Source of the DNA: Streptococcus halotolerans
GTDB taxonomy: Bacteria > Bacillota > Bacilli > Lactobacillales > Streptococcaceae
DNA length: 64,000 nucleotides
Assembly: GCF_001598035.1 (NCBI RefSeq)
Contig: NZ_CP014835.1
Location: 1,835,001 to 1,899,000, forward strand
Reading direction: 5' to 3'
Under the pieces are notes generated by a model. It was not told the DNA's origin. It saw only the letters and a list, made by a program, of their open reading frames with translations, and ran no database searches. Positions 1-8,004 of this stretch are shown piece by piece. Every line of letters begins with the position of its first letter. The first letter of the stretch is position 1. Both the position numbers and the translations under genes were made by a program.

Positions 1-817
1 GGAAGAAGCTGCTGAAAATGGCGACACTGTTGTGATCGACTTTGTTGGTTCTGTCGACGGTGTTGAATTTGACGGTGGTAAAGGCGATAACTTCTCACTT
101 GAACTTGGTTCAGGTCAATTCATCCCAGGCTTCGAAGATCAATTAGTTGGTTCAAAAGCTGGTGATGACGTTGAAGTGAAAGTTACTTTCCCAGAAGACT
201 ATCAAGAAGAAACGCTTGCTGGTAAGGATGCGGTCTTTGCAACAACTGTACATGAAGTTAAAGCAAAAGAAGTTCCAGAACTTGACGATGAACTTGCCAA
301 AGACATCGATGAAGACGTTGAAACACTTGATGAGTTGAAAGCTAAATACCGTAAAGAACTTGAAGCAGCTAAAGAAATCGCTTATGATGATGCTGTTGAA
401 GGTGCTGCGATTGAACTTGCTGTTGAAAACGCAGAAATCGTTGAATTGCCAGAAGAAATGGTACATGACGAAGTTCATCGTGCTATGAATGAATTCATGG
501 GCAACATGCAACGTCAAGGTATCTCACCTGATATGTACTTCCAATTGACAGGTACAACTCAAGACGACCTTCACAAACAATACGAAGCTGACGCTGACAA
601 ACGTGTTAAAACTAACCTTGTTATTGAAGCTATCGCTAAAGCAGAAGGTTTTGAAGCTTCAGAAGAAGAAGTCGAAAAAGAAATTACGGATCTTGCCGCT
701 GAGTACAATATGGATGCAGACCAAGTACGTTCGCTTCTTTCTCCGGAAATGCTACAACATGACATTGCCATGAAGAAAGCCATCGAAGTCATCACAAGCT
801 CAGCTAAAGTAAAATAA
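1..817 (+). CDS. tig: Trigger factor, C-terminal part (5' end outside window)
   Basis: Ribosome-associated chaperone and peptidyl-prolyl isomerase that binds nascent chains at the exit tunnel. The frame is open from base 2 and ends with TAA at 815-817, so the N-terminal ribosome-binding domain lies outside the window. What is visible is the FKBP-like domain ([15 protein letters not shown], then a VxVTFPEDY stretch) followed by the helical C-terminal chaperone domain rich in Glu/Lys/Ala. A GTG at base 32 is only an internal codon, since the coding frame clearly runs upstream of it. The C-terminus is complete. No strong terminator was recognised directly behind it. Confidence 0.95.
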   Translation, partial: EEAAENGDTVVIDFVGSVDGVEFDGGKGDNFSLELGSGQFIPGFEDQLVGSKAGDDVEVKVTFPEDYQEETLAGKDAVFATTVHEVKAKEVPELDDELAKDIDEDVETLDELKAKYRKELEAAKEIAYDDAVEGAAIELAVENAEIVELPEEMVHDEVHRAMNEFMGNMQRQGISPDMYFQLTGTTQDDLHKQYEADADKRVKTNLVIEAIAKAEGFEASEEEVEKEITDLAAEYNMDADQVRSLLSPEMLQHDIAMKKAIEVITSSAKVK

Positions 818-963
818 TCCTAGACTCTAGTTTAACCAAATTATTGACAAGCTTTAAGAGCTCTGAAGATCTATATGATTTTAGAACTTTGAGATGAGTG
901 TATTTATGACCTATTTATCGTTTAATTGATAGGCTCATTGTTACCGAAAAGGAGGACAAGTAT

Positions 964-1038
964 ATGGGTATCTTTGCTTTTATATTGTTTTGTGGACTCT
1001 TTGCTTATGCAATCATTAGTCGTTTTAGAAACAAGTAG
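964..1038 (+). CDS. Possible 24-residue single-span membrane peptide
   Basis: A short frame starts with ATG at 964, seven bases behind a very good ribosome binding site (AAAGGAGG, about 949-956), and stops with TAG at 1036. The peptide begins MGIFAFILFCGLFAYAII and ends in a short basic tail SRFRNK: one hydrophobic span followed by a positive C-terminus. Nothing in it identifies a family. Behind it lie about 235 bases that can fold locally (TGCAGG/CCTGCA arms with an inner GTTAAA/TTTAAC hairpin) and then a rho-independent terminator at 1271-1321. That suggests a short transcript carrying the peptide plus a structured tail. It could be a small membrane-acting peptide or a type I toxin-like peptide. 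Both are inference, and chance remains possible. Confidence 0.5.
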   Translation: MGIFAFILFCGLFAYAIISRFRNK

Positions 1039-1212
1039 TGCAGGCAGTTGTGCCGAGAAACGTCGTTGAAGTTAAAAAGCACTCTTTAACTAAACCTGCA
1101 GATTACTGTCGACCTAGCCTAAGTTATTAAGTCAGTCGACCATTCGACAAGTTTTAGGATTGCTAGAGCTTCTGAGATTAAACGTTGATAAAACAATTGG
1201 GATAAAGTAGGT

Positions 1213-1227
1213 TGTGTCATTGACACA
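1213..1227. promoter_or_regulatory. Short perfect dyad TGTGTCA-T-TGACACA
   Basis: Two 7-bp arms are separated by a single base, inside the untranslated stretch between the small peptide frame and its terminator. The loop is too small for an RNA hairpin, so a protein-binding operator is more likely if it works at all. No matching regulator was recognised. Confidence 0.25.
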
Positions 1228-1270
1228 GATGCTATCTCGACATGTTAGCCAATAAGGTCATAAACAGACT

Positions 1271-1321
1271 AAAAAGAGTAGTAAGGAAATCTCCGATGGG
1301 AGAGAGTACTTACTACTTTTT
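1271..1321 (+). terminator. Rho-independent terminator
   Basis: AGTAGTAAG and CTTACTACT arms, with a second paired segment TCTCC/GGAGA inside, are followed by a T-run at 1316-1321. It would end a transcript that starts upstream of the small frame at 964. Confidence 0.8.
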
Positions 1322-1666
1322 CATTGTGGTAAAGTAGAGATGTTTTGTTAAGTTATGTGTTTTTTAGGCACTCGATACCCTATCATAAAACGACAAAGCC
1401 TCTGTGAGTTTTACGCCATTGTTGAGCGTATGGTCCTAGAATGCCTCCCCAAAAGAGAGTGGTAGGCAAGATATTTCTCCGGAAGATTACAAAGGCTAGT
1501 CAGAATGGTTTGAAGCAGATGGTTATGAGGTTTTTGGGAGTCGTAAGGTGGTTACCAAGTGCTAAACCCTTGGAGGGATAGGATTTGGCCAAGTTCTATG
1601 GCAGGTGGAGACAACAAAATCAGATTTTTTGTTATTATAGCCATAAAGTCAATAGTCGCAAGGCTT
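1322..1666. other. Intergenic stretch with possible decayed coding sequence
   Basis: No intact gene is seen. Between about 1460 and 1560 one plus-strand frame reads as protein-like pieces broken by stops (for example SEWFEADGYEVFGSRKVV), which suggests an old gene remnant. The original function is not recognisable. The end of the stretch (AGCC...GGCT with a T-run near 1671-1678) could be a weak terminator, and it overlaps the rnpA promoter. Confidence 0.3.
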
Positions 1667-1696
1667 TTGGCTTTTTTTATGATTTTTTGATATAAT
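1667..1696 (+). promoter_or_regulatory. Probable promoter of rnpA-yidC-khpB
   Basis: -35 TTGGCT (1667-1672), 18-bp spacer and a consensus -10 TATAAT (1691-1696), 29 bp before the rnpA start. Confidence 0.6.
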
Positions 1697-1725
1697 AGGG
1701 CAAATACAGATGTTTGGAGATTACC

Positions 1726-2085
1726 TTGAAAAAATCATATCGTGTTAAAAGTGAGAAGGATTTTCAAGCCATCTTTAACAAGGGGAAAAGTTGTGCCAAT
1801 CGGAAGTTTGTTATCTACCGTTTGGAAAAACAGCAGCCACATTATCGCCTTGGATTATCGGTGAGCAAAAAGCTTGGTAACGCTGTAACACGTAACCTTA
1901 TCAAAAGACGGCTGAGACATATTGTGATGGAATTAGATTCAGGATTGCGTCATCATGATTTTGTTATCATTGCTCGTAAGGGTGTGGAAGAGCTGACTTA
2001 CCAAGATATGAAATCAAATCTCGTACATGTGCTAAAAATTGCAAAATTATTTGAAGAAGGACAAATTAGTGAAAAAGAAATTTAA
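1726..2085 (+). CDS. rnpA: Ribonuclease P protein component
   Basis: Small basic protein that binds the RNase P RNA and helps it cut 5' leaders from pre-tRNAs. The 119-residue length, basic composition and the motif [15 protein letters not shown] (the RNase P protein signature) are diagnostic. The start is taken as TTG at 1726: it gives [17 protein letters not shown], the usual N-terminus, and has GGAG six bases upstream. An earlier in-frame TTG at 1714 would put the ribosome site inside the gene. The 3' end overlaps the start of yidC by 17 bases, so the two are translationally coupled. The gene heads the conserved rnpA-yidC-khpB operon. The RNase P RNA gene itself is not in this window. Confidence 0.96.
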   Translation: MKKSYRVKSEKDFQAIFNKGKSCANRKFVIYRLEKQQPHYRLGLSVSKKLGNAVTRNLIKRRLRHIVMELDSGLRHHDFVIIARKGVEELTYQDMKSNLVHVLKIAKLFEEGQISEKEI

Positions 2086-2872
2086 ACTCTCAGTCACAGC
2101 GGGGCTGTCTCTTTTCTTGTTGACAGCTTGTGGAACCAGCGAAGTAACCAAATCATCTAATGGCTTTTGGAACCAGTTGATTTATCTCTTTGCGGAAATC
2201 ATTCGTTTCCTTGGCTTTGGTGGTTCAATCGGTCTAGGTATTGTGCTCTTTACCTTGTTAATTCGCTTGATTTTGATGCCACTTTATCATATGCAACTCA
2301 AATCAAGTCAAAAAATGCAAGACTTACAGCCAGAATTACGAGAGTTACAACGCCAGTATCCTGGTGCGGAGAACCGTATCAAGTTGGCTGAGGAAAGCCA
2401 AGCTCTTTATAAGAAATATGATGTCAATCCTTATGCTTCTTTCTTACCATTAGTGGTTCAAATGCCGATTTTGATGGCTTTGTATCAAGCTTTGAGCCGT
2501 GTTTCTTTCTTGAAAGAAGGTCAGTTTCTCTGGGTTAATTTGGCCGAGAGAGACCCTTACTTTATCTTACCGATTCTTGCCGCTCTCTTTACTTTCTTAT
2601 CGACATGGTTAAGCAATAAGGCAGCTAAAGAGTCGAACATTACGCTAACCTTGATGACTTATCTCATGCCGATCTTGATTTTAGTAATGGGTGCCAACTT
2701 GGCGAGTGGTATTGCTCTTTATTGGGCAGTATCGAATGCTTTTCAGGTAGGTCAAATCTTACTGTTGAATAATCCCTTCAAAATCATTGCAGAACGCAAA
2801 CGTTTGGAAGAAGAAGAGAGAGAACGTTTGGCAAAAATTAGACGAGCTAAGAAAAAAGCACGTAGAAAGTAA
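2069..2872 (+). CDS. yidC: YidC/Oxa1 family membrane insertase (lipoprotein)
   Basis: Inserts and folds inner-membrane proteins, alone or with SecYEG. The 267-residue product starts with a lipoprotein signal (lipobox LTAC, Cys21), followed by the YidC core of about five membrane segments, including [18 protein letters not shown] and LALYW-like segments near 220, and a strongly basic C-terminal tail ([15 protein letters not shown]) typical of ribosome-contacting YidC in Gram-positives. GTG at 2069 is chosen because AAGGA lies seven bases upstream and it yields MKKKFKL. An upstream in-frame TTG would add a useless leader. Streptococci usually encode two YidC paralogues; only this rnpA-linked one is here. 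Confidence 0.95.
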   Translation: MKKKFKLSVTAGLSLFLLTACGTSEVTKSSNGFWNQLIYLFAEIIRFLGFGGSIGLGIVLFTLLIRLILMPLYHMQLKSSQKMQDLQPELRELQRQYPGAENRIKLAEESQALYKKYDVNPYASFLPLVVQMPILMALYQALSRVSFLKEGQFLWVNLAERDPYFILPILAALFTFLSTWLSNKAAKESNITLTLMTYLMPILILVMGANLASGIALYWAVSNAFQVGQILLLNNPFKIIAERKRLEEEERERLAKIRRAKKKARRK

Positions 2873-2887
2873 TAAAGGAGATAGAAA

Positions 2888-3934
2888 ATGGCTATATTTA
2901 CAGGTAAAAACGTAGAAGAAGCGATTGAGACTGGTTTAAATCAGCTAGGAATCCCTCGTTTAAAAGCACGTATCAAGGTCATTTCGAAAGAGAAAAAAGG
3001 GTTTTTAGGATTTGGTAAAAAACCTGCGCAAGTAGATGTTTCTAGTTTAGACGATGCCCAAGCATCTGATAAAAAAGCAAGCAGTGTGACTAGTATTTTC
3101 AAAGAACGTCCCAAATCAACCACTGAACTGGATGAGAAAGCCTTAGTTACTGAGTCAGTTGACGCTCAGGGACCTTCTGAGACTTCTGTTCCAAGTGAAT
3201 CAGGCCAAGAAGCATTTGTTCAAGAAACTGAGGCTGAACGAGTGACGGACGAATCGATTGAACCGACTGAGCCTCAACCTTCGGTAGACTCTTCTGAAGA
3301 AGCTGTGCGTGTGACAGAAGAATCTGAAGGTCTCGTGATTATCGAAGAACAACCAAGCGTTGATAAAGAATCCTCTGAAGCAAGAGAAGTCGAAACTGGC
3401 GAAGAGACGTTTGACCAATTCGTTGCCAAAGAATTTTCAACGGATAGCAAGGAACCACTACCAGAGTTAGCAGAGGAATTAGAGGAAGCTGCTACGCAAG
3501 TGACAGCCTATGTTCAGAAAATTATTGATGAGATGGATGTGGAAGCGAGCATTGACACTCAAACCAGTCGCCGTCGCATCAGTTTGCAAATTGAGACGAC
3601 AGAGCCTGGTCGTGTGATTGGTTATCACGGAAAAGTACTGAAATCCTTGCAATTATTGGCGCAAAATTATTTACATGATCGCTATTCACGCCATTATTCT
3701 GTGTCCATTAATGTTCATGATTACGTTGAGCATCGGACAGAAACTTTGATTGATTTCGCCCATAAAATAGCAAATCGTGTCTTGGATTCGGGTGAGTCGT
3801 TTGACATGGATCCAATGAGTAATAGTGAACGCAAAACAGTACACAAAACGATTTCGCAAATTGAAGGAGTGTCATCTTACTCAGAAGGTGACGATCCTAA
3901 TCGCTATGTTGTGGTTACGTTATCAGGTCATTAG
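2888..3934 (+). CDS. khpB: RNA-binding protein KhpB (Jag), Jag-N/KH/R3H
   Basis: RNA-binding protein that in streptococci works with KhpA in control of cell elongation and division. The 348 residues show a Jag N-terminal domain (1-50, with KKGFLGFGKKPAQVDV), a long acidic, Glu/Ser-rich linker (about 55-205), a KH domain (about 215-275, containing GRVIGYHGKVLKSLQLL) and an R3H domain at the C-terminus (ERKTVHKTI near 318). AAAGGAG sits eight bases before the ATG. It lies 15 bp after yidC and is the last gene of the operon, closed by the terminator at 3940. The linker is the variable part of the family. Confidence 0.95.
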   Translation: MAIFTGKNVEEAIETGLNQLGIPRLKARIKVISKEKKGFLGFGKKPAQVDVSSLDDAQASDKKASSVTSIFKERPKSTTELDEKALVTESVDAQGPSETSVPSESGQEAFVQETEAERVTDESIEPTEPQPSVDSSEEAVRVTEESEGLVIIEEQPSVDKESSEAREVETGEETFDQFVAKEFSTDSKEPLPELAEELEEAATQVTAYVQKIIDEMDVEASIDTQTSRRRISLQIETTEPGRVIGYHGKVLKSLQLLAQNYLHDRYSRHYSVSINVHDYVEHRTETLIDFAHKIANRVLDSGESFDMDPMSNSERKTVHKTISQIEGVSSYSEGDDPNRYVVVTLSGH

Positions 3935-3939
3935 TATCG

Positions 3940-3967
3940 AGAAGTTAGCTAGTCTAACTTCTTTTTT
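3940..3967 (+). terminator. Rho-independent terminator of rnpA-yidC-khpB
   Basis: Perfect 9-bp stem AGAAGTTAG/CTAACTTCT with a 5-base loop, followed by a T-run. Confidence 0.9.
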
Positions 3968-3976
3968 ATATTGTTG

Positions 3977-4006
3977 ACCGCTTACAACCAAGTTTTGACC
4001 ACTTAC
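3977..4006 (+). promoter_or_regulatory. LytTR-type direct-repeat operator
   Basis: ACCGCTTAC (3977-3985) and ACCACTTAC (3998-4006) are separated by exactly 12 bp, or 21 bp start to start. This is the spacing of the ACCGTTTAG-N12-ACCGTTTAG boxes known for the HdrR/BrsR LytTR regulators of S. mutans. A -10-like TATCAT lies at 4040-4045, so the repeats sit upstream of a promoter in an activator position. The next gene encodes a LytTR protein, which points to autoregulation. Confidence 0.7.
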
Positions 4007-4078
4007 CTAAGAAAGTGTCACAAACCGATGAGGATCTGCTATCATAGAAGCATAAGGAAGGGGAAGAGGTGGTGGCAA

Positions 4079-4525
4079 ATGAAGTGGTTCTTTGAAAAAA
4101 GTTCGGTGGATGAGTTATCTATTATCATCAAAAATCAAGAGTACACCTCGGAGGTCGTAGACTTAATGGCCTATCTGGAAGCTTATGCTGGTAGTTCAAA
4201 CGGGATTGTTAGCGTTAAGACGTTTGATGATATTCTTATTCTGAAAATAGATGATATTATTGCGGCTGAGGTAGATGGTGATTACCTGACTATTCACTAT
4301 CATAATCGTGACATTTCAACACGCCAGCGACTGTATCAGTTTAAACAAAGGCTGAATCATCCAGATATGGTTCAAGTATCTAAACAAAGTCTGATTAATA
4401 TCCAACATTTAGAACGGATGGAGGCTTCTTTTTCGGGTAATATGACAGCCTTTTTAACAGGTGGTTTGACAGTGACTGTCAGCAGACGTTATTTGAAAGG
4501 TCTCGAAAAGCGATTGGGATTATAG
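4079..4525 (+). CDS. LytTR-family DNA-binding transcriptional regulator
   Basis: A 148-residue regulator with no receiver domain. Residues about 45-148 form a LytTR DNA-binding domain (DILILKIDDIIAAEVDGDY, then QVSKQSLINIQHL and VSRRYLKGLEKRL). The start is ATG 4079, giving MKWFFEKSSV with AGAGGTGG just upstream; the frame stays open further upstream, but across the operator. The next gene, 12 bp downstream, is a DUF3021 membrane protein. Such pairs are the LytTR regulatory systems, in which a membrane protein holds its regulator inactive until an unknown signal releases it (HdrRM and BrsRM in S. mutans, linked to competence and bacteriocins). Targets beyond its own promoter are not visible here. 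Confidence 0.88.
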   Translation: MKWFFEKSSVDELSIIIKNQEYTSEVVDLMAYLEAYAGSSNGIVSVKTFDDILILKIDDIIAAEVDGDYLTIHYHNRDISTRQRLYQFKQRLNHPDMVQVSKQSLINIQHLERMEASFSGNMTAFLTGGLTVTVSRRYLKGLEKRLGL

Positions 4526-4537
4526 GAGAAAAAGCAG

Positions 4538-4942
4538 ATGAAAAAAGTGATTGATTATTTTATGATGGGTGTAGGAATTGGCTCTATTATCTATATTCTT
4601 TGTTTGCTCCTATATGGTTTTGAACCAACTTGGGAAAATGCCCTGATAGATTGGTTGGCAAGTGGTCTCATGGGAGTCTCTAGCCTTATTTATGATCATC
4701 CCAAGTGGTCAGCGTTTAAAAAGAGACTGTTGAGTATGCTAAGCGTTTATCTTTTGGTGATGGGAATGTTGTTTTATAATGCTTGGTTACCGTTTGAAGT
4801 TGCCTATATCATTGGGGCAAGTGTGCAATTTCTTTTCATTTATGGCATTATTGTATTTTATTTTAGTTGGCAAAATAAAGACAGTGTGCGTAAAATCAAT
4901 CAAAAGCTAGCTAATAGAAAAATAAATCTTGACAAGAGATAG
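4538..4942 (+). CDS. DUF3021 membrane protein, likely inhibitor of the LytTR regulator
   Basis: A 134-residue integral membrane protein with four predicted spans (about 8-28, 36-52, 64-84, 90-112) and a basic cytoplasmic tail (INQKLANRKINLDKR). AGGAG precedes the ATG, and the gene follows the LytTR gene by 12 bp. Pairing with a LytTR regulator and the four-span shape match the membrane inhibitors of LytTR regulatory systems. Function as a sequestering inhibitor is inferred from those relatives. No catalytic motif is seen. Confidence 0.82.
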   Translation: MKKVIDYFMMGVGIGSIIYILCLLLYGFEPTWENALIDWLASGLMGVSSLIYDHPKWSAFKKRLLSMLSVYLLVMGMLFYNAWLPFEVAYIIGASVQFLFIYGIIVFYFSWQNKDSVRKINQKLANRKINLDKR

Positions 4943-5033
4943 AATTTACTATATTATAGTTTAGTATGTTTAGTAACTGATATCACAAATAGCCGGCTAA
5001 ACGAATACGAAAATCTATGAGGAGGTATTCACT

Positions 5034-5168
5034 GTGAAACGTACTTATCAACCAAGTAAAATTCGTCGTCAACGTAAACACGGATTCCGTCACCGCATGT
5101 CTACTAAAAATGGACGTCGCGTGCTCGCAAGCCGTCGTCGTAAAGGACGTAAAGTCTTATCAGCATAA
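5034..5168 (+). CDS. rpmH: 50S ribosomal protein L34
   Basis: A 44-residue, extremely basic protein of the large subunit. The sequence starts (M)[18 protein letters not shown] and continues [20 protein letters not shown], the standard L34 pattern. The start is GTG at 5034 with GAGGAGG eight bases upstream. In many bacteria rpmH lies directly before rnpA. Here it is separate and about 3 kb downstream, with its own terminator at 5190. Confidence 0.98.
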
Positions 5169-5189
5169 TGACTTATAAATGATAAATAG

Positions 5190-5222
5190 AAAAACCGAAG
5201 TGCTCGAGACTTCGGTTTTTTT
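5190..5222. terminator. Bidirectional terminator between rpmH and MATE gene
   Basis: AAACCGAAGT/ACTTCGGTTT stem with T-rich tails on both strands, between convergent genes. Confidence 0.9.
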
Positions 5223-5234
5223 GTTTTTCTAAAT

Positions 5235-6584
5235 TTATGCAACTCGAGGGGCATTTGCCTGTGCTTTTAGACGTTTACGCATTATAAAGGTACTTGGTAG
5301 CAGTACAAGCAGGGCTCCCAACCAAGCAGCAGGGTTGGAGGCTGCAATACCACTAAAGCCAAAATAGATGGAGCCTACAGTGGCAATTCCTGCACGCATA
5401 AGGAGTTCCATAATGCCTGCTAGAGTAGGTGCCAGTCCTTTTCCAAGACCTTGAATAAAACTTCGAGTCACAAAGAGAATCGAGAGAACCCAGTAGAGAG
5501 CTCCGTTGATGACATAGTAAGATAATGCAAGATCATATACCGCTTGACTGCCATCTGAAAGAAACAGGCCACTGAAGAAACGGTTGAAAACAATCAAGAT
5601 AGTAGCGAAAGAGATAGCCCAGAGAATGGCGATAAAAACGGTACGGTAAAGACCTTGCAAAATACGTTTATACTCTTTAGCCCCGTAATTCTGTGCCGTA
5701 AAGGTTGACATCGCTAGTCCCAGATTAATCATAGGCAACATTGCCAGCTGGTCGGTTTTACTGGCAATGGCTTGCGCTGCAATAGCATTGGTTCCTAGTT
5801 GGTTAAGACTGATTTGGAGAATAATGGCACCGATGGCGATGATACTGGACTGAAATCCCATAGGAAAGGCTAATTGTGCGTGTTTTTTGAGATTTTCACG
5901 ATCTAAACGCCAATCTGATAGCCGCATGTGAAAATAAGGTACTTTCCGATGAATATAGATAGCTAGATAAATAACAGAGAAAGCTTGTGCAATAATAGTG
6001 GCTAAACCAGCTCCAAAAACCCCCATATGGAAGTTTAAAATAAAGGTGAAATCTAAGACAATGTTAATAATACTTGCGATAATCAGAGCAATCAAGGGTG
6101 TTTTGGAATTACCCAAGCTTCTTAAAACGTTGGAGAGATAGTTAAAGAAAATGGTGAAAACCATACCACCATAAATAGCAGTCAAGAAATGTTGCGCATG
6201 GTCGATAAGATTATCAGGTGTTCGCATGAGTTCTAGGCTAGGTCGAAGGAAGGTGAGAGCCAGAGCTGTCAAAACCAGACTAGTCATCAAAGCGTAAAAA
6301 ACACCGTGAACAAAACTTTTTCGAATCCCATCGTCATCTTTAGCTCCAAATTTTTGGGCGGTAACGATAGTTAATCCTGCTGTTAACCCCTGAGCAAAGC
6401 CGAGGATGAGAAAGGTCAGGCTACCAGTAGCTCCAACGCTAGCAAAAGCTTCTTTTCCAAGCGTCTGCCCAACAATCATGCTGTCAGCAAAGTTATAAGC
6501 TAATTGGAAAAAACTCCCTATTAAGAGAGGAATAGTAAAAAGAAGGATGACCTTGATAGGACTCCCCTTGGTTAAATCATGCAT
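5235..6584 (-). CDS. MATE family multidrug/Na+ antiporter
   Basis: A 449-residue membrane exporter of the MATE (MepA/NorM-like) family, expected to expel cationic drugs or metabolites by cation antiport. About 12 membrane spans form two repeated halves; the family pattern is seen in PLLIGSFFQLAYNFADSMIVG at the start and LPMINLGLAMSTFTAQNYGA in the second half. AAAGGAG lies eight bases before the ATG. The gene stands alone. A cre-like sequence at 6626-6639 lies about 40 bp upstream. The substrate cannot be told from sequence. Confidence 0.9.
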   Translation of the reverse strand: MHDLTKGSPIKVILLFTIPLLIGSFFQLAYNFADSMIVGQTLGKEAFASVGATGSLTFLILGFAQGLTAGLTIVTAQKFGAKDDDGIRKSFVHGVFYALMTSLVLTALALTFLRPSLELMRTPDNLIDHAQHFLTAIYGGMVFTIFFNYLSNVLRSLGNSKTPLIALIIASIINIVLDFTFILNFHMGVFGAGLATIIAQAFSVIYLAIYIHRKVPYFHMRLSDWRLDRENLKKHAQLAFPMGFQSSIIAIGAIILQISLNQLGTNAIAAQAIASKTDQLAMLPMINLGLAMSTFTAQNYGAKEYKRILQGLYRTVFIAILWAISFATILIVFNRFFSGLFLSDGSQAVYDLALSYYVINGALYWVLSILFVTRSFIQGLGKGLAPTLAGIMELLMRAGIATVGSIYFGFSGIAASNPAAWLGALLVLLPSTFIMRKRLKAQANAPRVA

Positions 6585-6625
6585 ATAATCTCCTTTAACA
6601 ATAACAAAATAGAGGATAAGGATCC

Positions 6626-6639
6626 TAAAAGCGCTTAGA
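6626..6639 (-). promoter_or_regulatory. Candidate cre (CcpA) site upstream of the MATE gene
   Basis: TAAAAGCGCTTAGA matches 12 of 14 positions of the cre consensus TGWAARCGYTWNCW. Only position supports it, so chance is quite possible. Confidence 0.3.
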
Positions 6640-6767
6640 CTTCCCTTTCCTAGCTAGCTGCCAGTCCTTCTAAGTATGTTGACTTATGAATAAAACAACC
6701 TACAAATACCTCTATCCTGTGTGTTATAAATAATGGTTTTAGCAATTGGCGTCAGCATAAAGCCCTT

Positions 6768-7769
6768 TTATTTTTCTTCAAAGTGATCGTATCCTAAGTG
6801 ATTGTAGGCTTTAGCCGTTGCTACACGCCCTGTACGTGTACGCATAAGAAACCCTTTTTGAATGAGATATGGCTCATACATGTCTTCGACGGTTTCGCGT
6901 TCTTCAGCGATGTTGACAGATAAGGTTCCTAATCCGACTGGTCCACCATTATACATTTCAATCATGGTTTTGAGGATTTTTTGGTCCACATAATCTAAAC
7001 CTTCGTGATCAACATCCAGCATGGTGAGGGCTTTATCAGTAATGTGATCATCGATGATACCATCTCCCATGATTTGGGCGAAATCGCGCACTCGTTTTAA
7101 GAGGCGGTTTGCGATACGAGGAGTTCCACGGCTCCGTTTGGCTAGTTCGATCGCAGCTTCATGAGTAATTTCCATGTCAAAGATATCAGCCGTCCGCTCA
7201 ACAATTTCCGTCAAGTCAACTAGCTCATAGTATTCCATATGTCCGTTTATTCCAAAACGAGCTCTCAAAGGATTGGACAACATACCAGCACGAGTGGTTG
7301 CACCGATAAGAGTGAATGGTGGCAGATCTAAGTGAACACTTCGACTAGTTTCGCCGGTACCGATCATGATGTCAATGTAAAAATCTTCCATAGCGCTATA
7401 AAGCACTTCCTCAACCGCCATAGGCATGCGATGAATTTCATCGATAAAGAGAACATCACCCGGTTCTAGTTCGTTAAGGATGGCAACTAAATCGCCAGCT
7501 TTCTCAATAGCAGGACCGGATGTCTGCTTGAGATTAACCCCGAGTTCATTAGCAATAACGAAAGCCATAGTCGTTTTACCAAGACCTGGGGGTCCAAAAA
7601 GAAGAACATGGTCTAGGGCTTCATCGCGCATTTTGGCAGCTTTGATGAAAATTTCTAGCTGTTCTTTGACCTTGTCTTGGCCGATATACTCTCTGAAATA
7701 TTGTGGGCGAAGCGTGCGTTCCACAAGCTCCTCATCGCCCATTAAATCCTTGTCTAAAATTCTTGTCAT
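6768..7769 (-). CDS. ruvB: Holliday junction branch migration helicase RuvB
   Basis: AAA+ motor that with RuvA drives branch migration of Holliday junctions. The 333 residues show Walker [10 protein letters not shown] (59-67), Walker B LFIDEIH (107-113), sensor ATTRAG and the C-terminal winged-helix ([10 protein letters not shown], then RTRTGRVAT). Length and N-terminus ([14 protein letters not shown]) match streptococcal RuvB. No good ribosome site precedes the ATG, and a TAAAAT -10-like element lies only about eight bases before it, so the mRNA could be leaderless. ruvA is not adjacent, which is usual in streptococci. Confidence 0.97.
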   Translation of the reverse strand: MTRILDKDLMGDEELVERTLRPQYFREYIGQDKVKEQLEIFIKAAKMRDEALDHVLLFGPPGLGKTTMAFVIANELGVNLKQTSGPAIEKAGDLVAILNELEPGDVLFIDEIHRMPMAVEEVLYSAMEDFYIDIMIGTGETSRSVHLDLPPFTLIGATTRAGMLSNPLRARFGINGHMEYYELVDLTEIVERTADIFDMEITHEAAIELAKRSRGTPRIANRLLKRVRDFAQIMGDGIIDDHITDKALTMLDVDHEGLDYVDQKILKTMIEMYNGGPVGLGTLSVNIAEERETVEDMYEPYLIQKGFLMRTRTGRVATAKAYNHLGYDHFEEK

Positions 7770-8004
7770 AAGGCTATTTTACCATAAAGCGAAAGAAAAC
7801 TCCCTCTGTAGTTACCTACTCCGCTATTGTTTTTATGTAGAATTATTGGTTTTAGTTGGCTATCTCCATATTCCTTGATTATTACTATTTTATCTGTAAA
7901 GCAAGCCATTGAGATATTAGACAAGCTTTTATTCAGACGATATATTTATTAAAGCTGTAAAATAAGGTATAATTGTAAATAAACATTTTTTGCTGGAGAT
8001 AGAG

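Noticed and set aside
818-1713. RNase P RNA, tmRNA or another known structured RNA in the gap beside rnpA
   Set aside because: No conserved core sequence of these RNAs was recognised. Only local hairpins and a terminator are seen.
3971-4078. Upstream extension of the LytTR gene in frame
   Set aside because: It would read through the direct-repeat operator and -10 element. The ATG at 4079 has a proper ribosome site and starts like related regulators.
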